DNA of 64,000 bases from Spiribacter halobius (GTDB lineage: Bacteria; Pseudomonadota; Gammaproteobacteria; Nitrococcales; Nitrococcaceae). Position 1 is the first letter of the stretch, and each line of letters opens with the position of its first letter. The position numbers and the translations under genes are program-made. Shown here piece after piece: positions 27,541-35,220 of the stretch. The stretch is taken from assembly GCF_020883455.1 (NCBI RefSeq), contig NZ_CP086615.1, positions 248,001-312,000 of the forward strand. Reading direction: 5' to 3'. Under the pieces are notes generated by a model. The model had not been told where the DNA came from and searched no databases. It saw only the letters and a list, made by a program, of their open reading frames with translations.

Positions 27541-28893
27541 GTGACGGGCATGAGGCTGGCGGTGTTGCAGGGTGCGGGGGACACCGGGCTGGTGGCCGTG
27601 GACGCCCTGCGTCCGGAGTGGGATGTTCAGCGCTGTGCCAACCTCAACGAGCTCTCCGCCGCCCTGCATGAGCGCACGCCGCAGGTCGTCCTGTTCCGGG
27701 CCGACGAGGCGCTGGTGCCGCTGGAGTCCCTGGAGGGGCTGGTGGCCGGGAGCCCGCTGGTTCAGTGGATCGCGCTGGTGACACCCGAGGAGCTTGAGGA
27801 CCCACGGGTGCGCCGGCTGGTGGCGCAGACCTGCACCGACTACCAGACACTGCCGCTGGACGCCGTCCGACTGCGCCATACCGTGGGTCACGCGGCGGGC
27901 ATGGGCCGGCTGCGGGCGCGGGTCATGGAGGGGGTGACCTCACCCTCGGAGCTCGGCCTGGTCGGCGCCAGCCCGGTGATGCTGAAGCTGATGCGCGGGC
28001 TGGAGAAGGTGGCCGCCGTGGATGCGCCGGTGCTCGTTCACGGCGAGACGGGCACCGGCAAGGAGCTCGTCGCCCGGGCCATCCATGCCCGCTCGAGCCG
28101 CCGCCGCGGCCCCTTCGTCGCGGTGAACTGCGGTGCCCTGCCGCCGACCCTCATCCACTCGGAGCTCTTCGGCCACGAGCGCGGGGCCTTCACTGGCGCG
28201 GCCAGCCGGCGGATCGGCCGTATCGAGACCGCCCGCGGCGGTACGGTGTTCCTGGACGAGATCGGCGATCTGTCGGCGGAGCTGCAGTCGCATCTGCTGC
28301 GCTTCCTCGAGGAGTCCACCATCGAGCGGCTCGGTAACGGCGATCCCATACGCGTTGACGCGCGGGTCATAGCGGCCACTCACGTGGACCTGGAGGGCGC
28401 CGTGGCCGAGGGGCGCTTTCGGGAGGATCTCTACTACCGCCTCAACGTGCTCCGGCTGGACACCCCGCCGCTGCGCGAGCGGGGCGACGACATCGAGCTG
28501 CTGGCGCGTTTCTTCTTCCAGCGCTATCGCAGCGAGTCGGCGCCCGGCGTGCGCGGGTTCAGCCGCGAGGCCATCGCTGCGATGCAGCAACATCCCTGGC
28601 CGGGAAACGTCCGCGAGCTGCTCAACCGCGTGCGCCGGGCGCTGGTGATGAGCGAGCGTCGCCTGATCGGCGCCGCCGATCTCGGCCTCGATCGCCGGGC
28701 CCGACCCCGCCGCCAGGAGACGCTGGAGCGGGCGCGCATCGCCGCCGAGCGCGAGGCGGTGCTTGGCAGCCTGCGCGCCAATCGCAACAACGTCACCCGC
28801 GCCGCCCAGCAGCTCGGCGTCTCCCGGGTGACGCTCTACCGGCTTCTGGACAAACATGGGCTGCGCTCCCACGGCGCGGCCGAGGCTCAATAA
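27541..28893 (+). CDS. VpsR-type sigma-54-dependent transcriptional activator
   Basis: 450 residues: an N-terminal receiver-like domain (about 1-125) with the TCTDYQTLP-type end seen in VpsR relatives, an AAA+ domain (about 138-370) and a Fis-type helix-turn-helix (about 405-440, TRAAQQLGVSRVTLYRLL). Walker A is GETGTGKE (168-175), the sigma-54 contact loop is intact as GAFTGA (215-220), and Walker B is GGTVFLDEIGD. VpsR of Vibrio cholerae binds cyclic di-GMP and controls biofilm matrix genes. Here the gene adjoins a fibre-type locus with a matching promoter. GTG start with GGGGAG upstream; ATG 27550 is the alternative. Confidence 0.9.
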   Translation: MTGMRLAVLQGAGDTGLVAVDALRPEWDVQRCANLNELSAALHERTPQVVLFRADEALVPLESLEGLVAGSPLVQWIALVTPEELEDPRVRRLVAQTCTDYQTLPLDAVRLRHTVGHAAGMGRLRARVMEGVTSPSELGLVGASPVMLKLMRGLEKVAAVDAPVLVHGETGTGKELVARAIHARSSRRRGPFVAVNCGALPPTLIHSELFGHERGAFTGAASRRIGRIETARGGTVFLDEIGDLSAELQSHLLRFLEESTIERLGNGDPIRVDARVIAATHVDLEGAVAEGRFREDLYYRLNVLRLDTPPLRERGDDIELLARFFFQRYRSESAPGVRGFSREAIAAMQQHPWPGNVRELLNRVRRALVMSERRLIGAADLGLDRRARPRRQETLERARIAAEREAVLGSLRANRNNVTRAAQQLGVSRVTLYRLLDKHGLRSHGAAEAQ

Positions 28894-28934
28894 GCGCCGC
28901 GCAGGCGGCGGCCCGGCGACGGAAAGGAGGGGGC

Positions 28935-29999
28935 ATGATCAGGGGGCAGGGAATTGGGGCATGGGCCCTGGCTGCGTCGCTCGCGGCCGGGCTGGCGGGC
29001 GCGCAGGAGACGCCGGACGGGCCGGTGGGGCAGGCGCCGCAGGAGGCGGAGCCGGAGCGCCCGGAGGTCGCGGCCATCGCGGACGTCGGCGGCGTCCTCA
29101 CCCGCGATGGCGCACTGGTCGTAGAGCCGTCGATCCAGCTCAGCAACTCCCAGGTGAACCGGTTCACCTTTCTCGGCGTGGAGATTCTTGAGACCTTCCT
29201 CATCGGGGTGCTCGAGGCGGAGGACGTGGACCGCGACGTGATCTCACCGGCGCTGGAGTTCCGCTACGGTGTCACGGACCGCTTCGAGCTGGGGCTCGAG
29301 GTGCCCTGGGTTTACCGCGAGGAGCGGCGGGTGGCCCGGATCCCGAACGTGGACACCGGCGAGGGCAGCGCGCCGATCACCCAGGAGCTGGACGGCGACG
29401 GCCTGGGCGACGTGTCCGTCTCGGCCCACTGGCAGATCAACCGGGGCGACCGCGACGGCCCGTTCTGGGTGGCCAATCTGCGCTACAAGAGCACCACCGG
29501 CGAGGGCCCCTTCGACATCGACTACGACGACGCCGCCATCGAGCAGGAGCTTGCTACCGGCTCGGGCTTCGAGGCCGTGGAGCCGAGCATCACGGTGCTC
29601 GGCACCAGCGACCCGCTGGTGCTCTATGCCAACCTCGGCTATCTCTTCAATCTCGAGGACGATGTCAATCGGACGCTGGGCAGTGGTGACCAGGCCCGTC
29701 GTATCGGCCGGGTGGACCCGGGCGACGCGGTGCGTACGAGCTTCGGTCTCTCGGTGGCGCTCAACCCGAACAGCTCGCTGAGCTTCGGCTACAAGCACGA
29801 CTTCATCCGCGAGACGGTCACCGAGATCAACGGCACGGATTTCCGCTCGGAGACGCTGGACGTGGGTGCGCTGCTGATCGGCTACAGCCATTCCCTCGGC
29901 CCGCGCCTCGGGGCCGGGGTCAGCCTGGAAATCGGCGCCACCGCAGACGCCCCGGACATCAGCGTGACGTTCCGGTTGCCGTATACGTTCGGGCCGTAA
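28935..29999 (+). CDS. Outer-membrane beta-barrel protein (FapF/MetA-pathway transporter-like)
   Basis: 354 residues with a signal peptide (about 1-23, ending GLAGAQ), a short linker, then repeated amphipathic strands ending in a terminal aromatic-rich strand (VTFRLPYTFGP), the pattern of outer-membrane barrels. FRYGVTDRFELGLEVPWVYR and SFGYKHDFIRETVTEINGTD are typical of the Phenol_MetA_deg/transporter family, to which the FapF export pore is also matched. It follows the activator by 41 bases with a strong GGAAAGGAGG site. A role as secretion pore for the secreted proteins of this locus is inferred; the coiled-coil plug of true FapF is not obvious. Confidence 0.75.
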   Translation: MIRGQGIGAWALAASLAAGLAGAQETPDGPVGQAPQEAEPERPEVAAIADVGGVLTRDGALVVEPSIQLSNSQVNRFTFLGVEILETFLIGVLEAEDVDRDVISPALEFRYGVTDRFELGLEVPWVYREERRVARIPNVDTGEGSAPITQELDGDGLGDVSVSAHWQINRGDRDGPFWVANLRYKSTTGEGPFDIDYDDAAIEQELATGSGFEAVEPSITVLGTSDPLVLYANLGYLFNLEDDVNRTLGSGDQARRIGRVDPGDAVRTSFGLSVALNPNSSLSFGYKHDFIRETVTEINGTDFRSETLDVGALLIGYSHSLGPRLGAGVSLEIGATADAPDISVTFRLPYTFGP

Positions 30000-30072
30000 T
30001 CCGAGGGCGCGCGGTCCGCGGCGTGGTTGAATGCGTCCCGGGCCGTGCCCGGGCGGTTGTGAGGGCGTGTCC

Positions 30073-30166
30073 CGCGGGACACGGCGTGAATACCTCCCTG
30101 TAGCCTCCACTGCGGCATCCCTGCCGCATCGGAGCCCCCAGGGATGGGTTCACGGCGTGTCCCGCG
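30073..30166. repeat. Nested-hairpin element, degenerate copy
   Basis: CGCGGGACACGGCGTGAATA at the left and TTCACGGCGTGTCCCGCG at the right are near-exact inverses. Inside, TGCGGCA and TGCCGCA form a small hairpin with loop TCCC, and CTCCCTGTAG follows the family's conserved segment. It is the least regular of five copies (others at 37007, 37303, 54238 and 58256). Confidence 0.6.
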
Positions 30167-30167
30167 A

Positions 30168-30269
30168 GTAGGTCGGCAAGCGCGTAGCGCTCGCCGACAC
30201 ACCGGCAGGCGAATCCGCAGGCCGCGCTGAGCGCGGCTGTCGGCGAGCGCTACGCGCTTGTCGACCTAC
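30168..30269. repeat. Inverted repeat with 32-bp arms at the fibre-operon 3' end
   Basis: Arms 30168-30199 and 30238-30269 match as inverses with one mismatch (GTAGGTCGGCAAGCGCGTAG at the outer end). The loop is 38 bases. The right arm contains the TAG stop of the 224-residue gene, so the hairpin caps the fibre-operon transcript and probably terminates it. Confidence 0.7.
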
Positions 30270-30940
30270 TGTGACAAGGCCCGGCCCAGCGCCCTGGCTC
30301 GGACAACGTCCCGGGCCCGGGCGGCGAAGCTGGAGAAGTTGTGAATGCGGAGCTCCAGCTCGACTGCGTGATGGATGCTGCGATTGTCCGCCGTGTTGGT
30401 GATGGTCGAGACCACCTGGTGTGGGTTCACGATATGGTCCACGCGGGTCTGGCCGGTGACCGTGCGTCCCGCTGCCACGGGGTTTGCCTCCGTGACCGTC
30501 GCCGGGGCGACGCTCCCGCCTGTGGCGACGGCGTTCGGCGTTGCCGAGGCGGCGTCGATGCGGCTCGCGGCCGATTCGCCCGCGCTCTGTGTAGTCACGG
30601 TCGGAGCGGTGGTCGCCGATGGTGACGCATCCGTGACCGTGGCGGGCGCCTGCAGTCCGGCCTGCACGAGCCGTTGCGTCATCATCGCCTTGCCTTCGGC
30701 CAGACGGGTGATCTGCATCTCCGTCGCGGCGGCGAGGCGCTGATCGATGTAGGTGCGCATGCGCGCCGTCAGGTCCATGCGCAGGCCGGCCACCTCGAGG
30801 CCGCCGCGCAGGCCGGCGAGCTCGCCGTCGCTCAGGGCCGTGCGGGGAAAGCTCGCCGCGCTGGCCGTTCCAGCCAGCAGGGCGCCTGCAATGACCAGGG
30901 CGGCAAGCCCTGCCGTGGGTCGATATCGCTGACCGTCCAT
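30266..30940 (-). CDS. Secreted fibre-operon protein with GG-type leader motif (FapE-like position)
   Basis: 224 residues with a signal peptide (about 1-29). LSDGELAGLRGG (36-47) looks like a double-glycine leader placed just after it. The central region (about 95-175) is rich in Ala, Thr, Val and Ser, and the C-terminal part (HAVELELRIHNFSSFAARAR) is more ordered. It is the last gene of the five-gene operon, six bases after the C39 peptidase gene. Position and composition recall FapE, but sequence identity is not evident to me, so the function is inferred. Its stop lies inside a hairpin arm. Confidence 0.7.
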   Translation of the reverse strand: MDGQRYRPTAGLAALVIAGALLAGTASAASFPRTALSDGELAGLRGGLEVAGLRMDLTARMRTYIDQRLAAATEMQITRLAEGKAMMTQRLVQAGLQAPATVTDASPSATTAPTVTTQSAGESAASRIDAASATPNAVATGGSVAPATVTEANPVAAGRTVTGQTRVDHIVNPHQVVSTITNTADNRSIHHAVELELRIHNFSSFAARARDVVRARALGRALSQ

Positions 30941-30946
30941 GAACTG

Positions 30947-31654
30947 CTACCTCCCGAATTCGTTGAGTCCGGGCAGGTCGATGCCGTGCAGCGGCAGCCC
31001 GGGGAGCCGGCGACCGGCCGGCAGGGGGGCGTCCGGGCGCACCGCCCAGTCCGCCGGATGATTGAAATGCGCCCGGGCGACGTCGATGCGTCCCCGGGCA
31101 GCGAGAAGAATCCCGTTCCAGATGGACTCCATCAGCGCCCTCGGCACCACGGCCAGCCCACCGGCGGGATCTCCCACCAGCACCTCGTCGCCGCGTACGC
31201 CCTTGATCACCACGAAGTGCCGGTAGCCGTTGGTGTTCACCAGGGCAATGGCAGGCACACCGATGGCGGCGAGCTGGTCCAGGTCCATGCGGAAGCCGTC
31301 CGCCTGGAGTCCGAGGCCGTCCAGATAGCGCTTGAGGTCCAGCATGGAGAAGCCTTCCCGCCGGATCAGCGCCTGGTCGCCGGTGGCGTACATGGCCTCG
31401 AAGACGCTGGCCTCGTTGCGGGGGAGCTCGTAGTGATAGCTGAGCAGCGTCGCCACCGCCGCCGAGCCGCAGCTGAAGTCGTACTGCTGGCCCACGACCC
31501 GCTGCCAGCGGCGCTCGGTGAGGCTGACGAGCGACGGCGTGCGGGCGAGATCCATGGCCCGCAGGGCCGGTGAGCGGGCATCGCTCGCGTGCGGCACGGA
31601 CAGCGCCGTCAGCGCCAGGGCGCAAAGCACGATCAGGCCAGACATCCGTGACAT
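30947..31654 (-). CDS. Periplasmic C39-family cysteine peptidase (FapD-like)
   Basis: 235 residues from ATG 31654 with GGGAG upstream; the frame continues six codons to a TTG. A signal peptide spans about 1-25. The papain-like triad is visible: QYDFSCGSAAVATLL (Cys62), GYRHFVVI (His146) and GDPAGG (Asp162). C39 peptidases normally cut double-glycine leaders inside ABC exporters. This is a stand-alone secreted form, as FapD is in Pseudomonas amyloid operons. Neighbouring secreted proteins with GG- or RG-type sequences after their signal peptides are candidate substrates. Confidence 0.85.
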   Translation of the reverse strand: MSRMSGLIVLCALALTALSVPHASDARSPALRAMDLARTPSLVSLTERRWQRVVGQQYDFSCGSAAVATLLSYHYELPRNEASVFEAMYATGDQALIRREGFSMLDLKRYLDGLGLQADGFRMDLDQLAAIGVPAIALVNTNGYRHFVVIKGVRGDEVLVGDPAGGLAVVPRALMESIWNGILLAARGRIDVARAHFNHPADWAVRPDAPLPAGRRLPGLPLHGIDLPGLNEFGR

Positions 31655-31676
31655 GGCGCAGCGCTCCCGCAAGGCC

Positions 31677-32033
31677 TCAGTGCAGATGCACGCTCATGCT
31701 GACGCCCGTGGAGAAGGCGTTGTTGTTCCCCGAATTGAGGACGTTGACGCCCACGCCGGAGAAGTTGGCGAATGCGCCCTCACCCACGGTGATGTCGCCG
31801 TTATTCATGGTGCCGACGTTGAAGCTGGCGCCGGTGACGCTGGCGCGCATGTCCTGGCGGCTGGTGACGATGGTGATCTGGTTGTCCGCGCCCCTTGCGG
31901 CCTCGAGCTCGGCACTGTCGGCGACGGGCAGGCTGTCCAGCGCCGCCATGGGATCCGCCGCGCCGGCTGCCAGGCTCGCCAGACCGAGGACGGCGGCGAC
32001 CAGGGTCGGAGAGAGAAGCTTTGCCGTATTCAT
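31677..32033 (-). CDS. Small secreted fibre-operon protein with QDMRASVTGA motif
   Basis: 118 residues: signal peptide (about 1-25), a short leader-like segment (SAELEAARGAD, 40-50), then the motif SRQDMRASVTGA (58-69) shared with both large Gly-rich proteins. The C-terminus is a strand-prone Asn/Gly/Val-rich region (FSGVGVNVLNSGNNNAFSTG) typical of secreted beta-rich fibre proteins. It may be a minor subunit or nucleator in the manner of FapB or CsgB. Spaced 62 bases after the second Gly-rich gene. Confidence 0.75.
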   Translation of the reverse strand: MNTAKLLSPTLVAAVLGLASLAAGAADPMAALDSLPVADSAELEAARGADNQITIVTSRQDMRASVTGASFNVGTMNNGDITVGEGAFANFSGVGVNVLNSGNNNAFSTGVSMSVHLH

Positions 32034-32095
32034 GACCCGAACCTCGTGAAGAGAGGGGCCGGCGACCCCCCAAGGCGGTCGCCGGCCAACAGGCC

Positions 32096-33460
32096 TCAGT
32101 TGCCGATGTTGACGTTGGAGTGCGCGGCCACCGACACACCGCCCACGCTGGCGTTGTAGAGACCGCTTGACAGGTTCATGGAGTTGATCCCGCCGAAGGT
32201 CCCCGAGCCGACGTTCACGCTGAGGGCGCCGGTGGAGAGCATGCCGCCCGAGCCGGCACCCCCTGCGCCGCCGTTGCCGCCGTTGCCGCCGGCACCGCCC
32301 TGGTTGTTGCCGGCGAGGCCACCGCTGGCCGCGCCGCCGACCCCACCGTTGCCGCCGTCACCGCCGGCACCGCCCGTGGCCACGTTGTTGCCGTTGCCGG
32401 TGGCTCCGCCGTCGGCTCCGTTGCCGCCGGCCGCCGTCTGGCCGCTGGCATCCGCCGCGCCGCCGGCACCGCTGGTACCGCCGTTGCCGCCGGTGCTCGT
32501 CTGAGTGCCGCTGGCGTCGGCCGTCTGGTCGGTGTCGTTGTCGTTCTCCTGGCTGTCGCTGGTGTCGTCGAAGTCGTTGCGGTTGCGCTGGGTGGTGGTG
32601 TTGGTGTTGTCGGCATCCCCGTAGGCATAGCCGTCGGCATAGCCGCCCTCGGCATCACCCGAGTCCCCTCCCTCGGCATCGCCATAGGCGTCGGCGTAGC
32701 CGCCGTCACCGCCGTCGCCGGCGTCACCGTAGCCCTTGGCCTTGGCATCGCCGCCGTCGCCACCGTCGCCGCCATCGCCGGCACCCACGGAGACGCCCAG
32801 GGAGGCACCCACGGCGAGGCCGCCGCTGGCACCGTTGCCGCCGTCACCGCCGGCCGCCCCGTTGCCACCCTGGATGTTGATGGCCGCACCGGTGACGTGG
32901 GCACGCATCTCCTGGTAGGAGATCACCTCGGTAACCGTGTTGAACGACTCGCTGTAGGCCTCTGCGGTGCCGCCGAAGCCACCCGCGCCACCGGCGCCGC
33001 CGGCGCCGCCTGCACCTCCGGCCCCGGCCGTGCCGGCCGTGCCGGTGCCCGTGCCGCCGGCCCCGCCGGTGGCGCTGGCATCACCGGCTGTGGCCGTGCC
33101 GGTCTGCCCGGTGGTGTTGGCGTTGCTCTGGCTGACCGCCTCTTCCGGGAATTCGTCGTTGCTGTTGGACTGACTCGTGTAGTTGTCGTTGTAGGCGTCG
33201 GCATCCGCGTCGGCATCGGCATAGCCCCCGTTGCCGCCGTCGTTGTTGCTGGCGTTGGCATCGCCGCCGGTCCCGCCATCGCCGCCGTAGCCGCCGTAGC
33301 CGCCATCCCCGGCGTGGGTTGTCGCCGTGGCCGAGGAGTTGACGGTGTTGCTCTGGTTGTCACCGAACTTGTTGATCGGGTTGGCCGAGGCCGCCGAGGC
33401 GAGCAGGGCCGCCAGCGCCAGCGCCGAGCCGTAGGTTGCGAGAGTCTTTCCGGTACTCAT
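32096..33460 (-). CDS. Secreted (GGX)n glycine-rich fibre protein, paralogue B
   Basis: 454 residues: signal peptide (about 1-26, ASAANP junction), a first GGX-rich block (about 51-80), an Asn/Gln/Ser-rich segment (85-120), a second GGX block (to about 165), the hinge YQEMRAHVTGA (182-192), long Gly/Asp/Ala repeats, a second Asn/Asp/Thr segment, a third GGX block, and a conserved C-terminal block (MLSTGALSVNVGSGTFGGIN ... SNVNIGN). There are no cysteines. It is colinear with the upstream paralogue over its whole length. Probably exported through the outer membrane to form an extracellular fibre or matrix. Confidence 0.8.
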   Translation of the reverse strand: MSTGKTLATYGSALALAALLASAASANPINKFGDNQSNTVNSSATATTHAGDGGYGGYGGDGGTGGDANASNNDGGNGGYADADADADAYNDNYTSQSNSNDEFPEEAVSQSNANTTGQTGTATAGDASATGGAGGTGTGTAGTAGAGGAGGAGGAGGAGGFGGTAEAYSESFNTVTEVISYQEMRAHVTGAAINIQGGNGAAGGDGGNGASGGLAVGASLGVSVGAGDGGDGGDGGDAKAKGYGDAGDGGDGGYADAYGDAEGGDSGDAEGGYADGYAYGDADNTNTTTQRNRNDFDDTSDSQENDNDTDQTADASGTQTSTGGNGGTSGAGGAADASGQTAAGGNGADGGATGNGNNVATGGAGGDGGNGGVGGAASGGLAGNNQGGAGGNGGNGGAGGAGSGGMLSTGALSVNVGSGTFGGINSMNLSSGLYNASVGGVSVAAHSNVNIGN

Positions 33461-33492
33461 CTCAATGCTCCTTGACGCACGCGGGTGCGGTC

Positions 33493-34863
33493 TCAGTTGT
33501 TACCGATGTTGACGTTGGAGTGCGCCGCCACGGACACACCGCCGACGCTGGCGTTGTAGAGGCCGCTCGAGAGGTTCATCGAGTTGATGCCCCCGAAGGT
33601 GCCGCTGCCCACGTTGGCACTGAGCGCGCCGGTGGAGAGCACGCCGCCGGAACCGGCACCGCCGGCACCGCCTGTGCCGCCGTTACCGCCCACGCCGCCG
33701 GCGTTGCCGGAAGCGTCACCGCCAGTGCCAGCGCCGGCCACCGCGGCGTTGCCGCCGTTGCCGCCGTTGCCGCCAGTAGCATTGTTGCCGCCGTTGCCGG
33801 TGTCGCCGCCATTGCCGCCGTTGCCGCCCACCGCGTTCTGCGCGCTGGCCGTGGCCGCCCCGCCGTCACCACTGGTGCCGCCGGCGCCGCCGGTGCTGTC
33901 CTGATCGGCGGTGGCCGTCGCGGTCTGCGTGGTCTCGTTGTCGTTGCTCTGGGTCTCGCTGTTCTCCTCCGGCACGTTGTTGCGGTTCACCTGACGGGTG
34001 CTGTTGCTGTTGCTGGCGTAGGCCTCGGCGTCGCCATAGCCGTCATCGCCGTCGGCCTCCCCGGAGTCGCCCCCGTAGGCCATACCCTCGGCGTAGGCGT
34101 CATCGCCCTCGCCACCGTCGCCGGCATCGCCCTTGCCCTTGGCATAGGCTTTGCCCCCTTCGCCACCCTCGCCACCGTCGCCAATGGCAACGGAGGCGCC
34201 GGCGGAGATGCCCACGGCTGCGCCACCACTGGCGCCGTTGCCGCCGCTGCCGCCGGCGGCGCCATTACCGCCGTTGATGCGGATTGGCGCACCGGTGACG
34301 TTGGCGCGCATCTCCTGGTAGGAGATCACCTCGGTCACGCTGTTGAACGACTCACTCCAGGCTGAGGCCGTGCCGCCGGAGCCGCCCGCGCCACCGTTGC
34401 CACCGGCGCCGCCGGCACCACCGGCACCTGCCGTTCCGGCCATGCCCGTGCCGGCGCCGCCGTCGCCCGCGGTCGCCGTGCCCACGCCGCCAGCAGCGTC
34501 CGCATCCTGCGTGGTGTCATTGGTGTTGCTCTGGCTGGCGGTCTCCTCGTCCGCCAAGTCGTTCTCGTTGTTCTGCCAGGTGTCGTTGTAGTTGCTGGAG
34601 TAGGCGTCGCCGTCGGCGTCGGCGTTGCCGCCGTTGCCACCATCGTTGTTGCTGGCGTTGGCGTCGCCGCCGGTGCCGCCATAGCCGCCGTCACCACCCT
34701 CGGCGCCATGGCCGGCGTTGGTTTCGGCGTAGGCGTCGGACTCGACGCCGTTGTCCTGCCCACTACCAAACTTGTTGATGGGATTCGCGGATGCCGCTGT
34801 CGCGTAGAGTGCAGCCAGCGCGAGGGCCGAGGCGCACGCCACGACGGTTTTCCTGGTGCCCAT
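33493..34863 (-). CDS. Secreted (GGX)n glycine-rich fibre protein, paralogue A
   Basis: 456 residues and the first gene of the operon. The same plan as its neighbour: signal peptide to about residue 26, NPINKFG, GGX blocks, an Asn/Asp/Gln-rich stretch, YQEMRANVTGA (182-192), acidic Gly repeats (DGGEGGEGG), a further Asn/Thr/Gln segment (about 284-320), Asn-rich GGN repeats (345-372) and the conserved C-terminus (VLSTGALSANVGSGTFGG ... HSNVNIGNN). The C-terminal 65 residues and the N-terminus are nearly identical to paralogue B, pointing to tandem duplication. Poly-GGX suggests polyglycine-II-like or beta-roll packing. Confidence 0.8.
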   Translation of the reverse strand: MGTRKTVVACASALALAALYATAASANPINKFGSGQDNGVESDAYAETNAGHGAEGGDGGYGGTGGDANASNNDGGNGGNADADGDAYSSNYNDTWQNNENDLADEETASQSNTNDTTQDADAAGGVGTATAGDGGAGTGMAGTAGAGGAGGAGGNGGAGGSGGTASAWSESFNSVTEVISYQEMRANVTGAPIRINGGNGAAGGSGGNGASGGAAVGISAGASVAIGDGGEGGEGGKAYAKGKGDAGDGGEGDDAYAEGMAYGGDSGEADGDDGYGDAEAYASNSNSTRQVNRNNVPEENSETQSNDNETTQTATATADQDSTGGAGGTSGDGGAATASAQNAVGGNGGNGGDTGNGGNNATGGNGGNGGNAAVAGAGTGGDASGNAGGVGGNGGTGGAGGAGSGGVLSTGALSANVGSGTFGGINSMNLSSGLYNASVGGVSVAAHSNVNIGNN

Positions 34864-35220
34864 AACTCGTCTCCTTAAGGGTTGCCCTTCGATTTCCCTG
34901 CCCCGTCACGCCGCCTCCGGGCGGTCGCGGCAAAGGGGGCCGCTGTGACCCCGGATGGTGGACACATCACCAATGACCCGCCCCCACCCGGCACCGGGAA
35001 CGCAGCAATGGCTATGCCATGCCCGCGGGTTATTCGTAAGACGCTGATATGGAGAGGAAAATAGCGTCGGGCGGCCAGCTGCGTCCGCCGTATCGGGGTT
35101 GGCGACCGTCAGCCCGCTGAAACACCGCCCGGAGAAATACGGCGCCTCGCCCCGCAATCGCGGGCCTGGGCGGCGTGGCGCGGAAGCGTTAAGGCCGGGA
35201 TACGCGCGGGTGGCGCCGGC
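34864..35220. other. Upstream regulatory region of the fibre operon
   Basis: 357 bases between the first Gly-rich gene and the xthA stop. It holds a sigma-54 promoter match at 35004-35019 and an AT-richer stretch just beyond it (35028-35065) suitable for activator or IHF binding. The nearer 130 bases would be the 5' leader. I see no gene in it. Confidence 0.6.
35004..35019 (-). promoter_or_regulatory. Sigma-54 (RpoN) promoter for the fibre operon
   Basis: On the minus strand TGGCATAGCCATTGCT matches the consensus TGGCAC-N5-TTGC, with GG and GC exactly ten bases apart (the -24/-12 signature). It points toward the first Gly-rich gene, whose start is about 130 bases beyond the predicted transcription start. 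The locus also encodes an activator with an intact GAFTGA loop. Confidence 0.65.

Noticed and set aside
32178-34365. Pro/Ala-rich and Gly/Val-rich frames opposite or overlapping the fibre genes
   Set aside because: They are frame shadows of GGX repeats (GCC/GGC-rich DNA), lack start signals and would remove the signal-peptide-bearing proteins.
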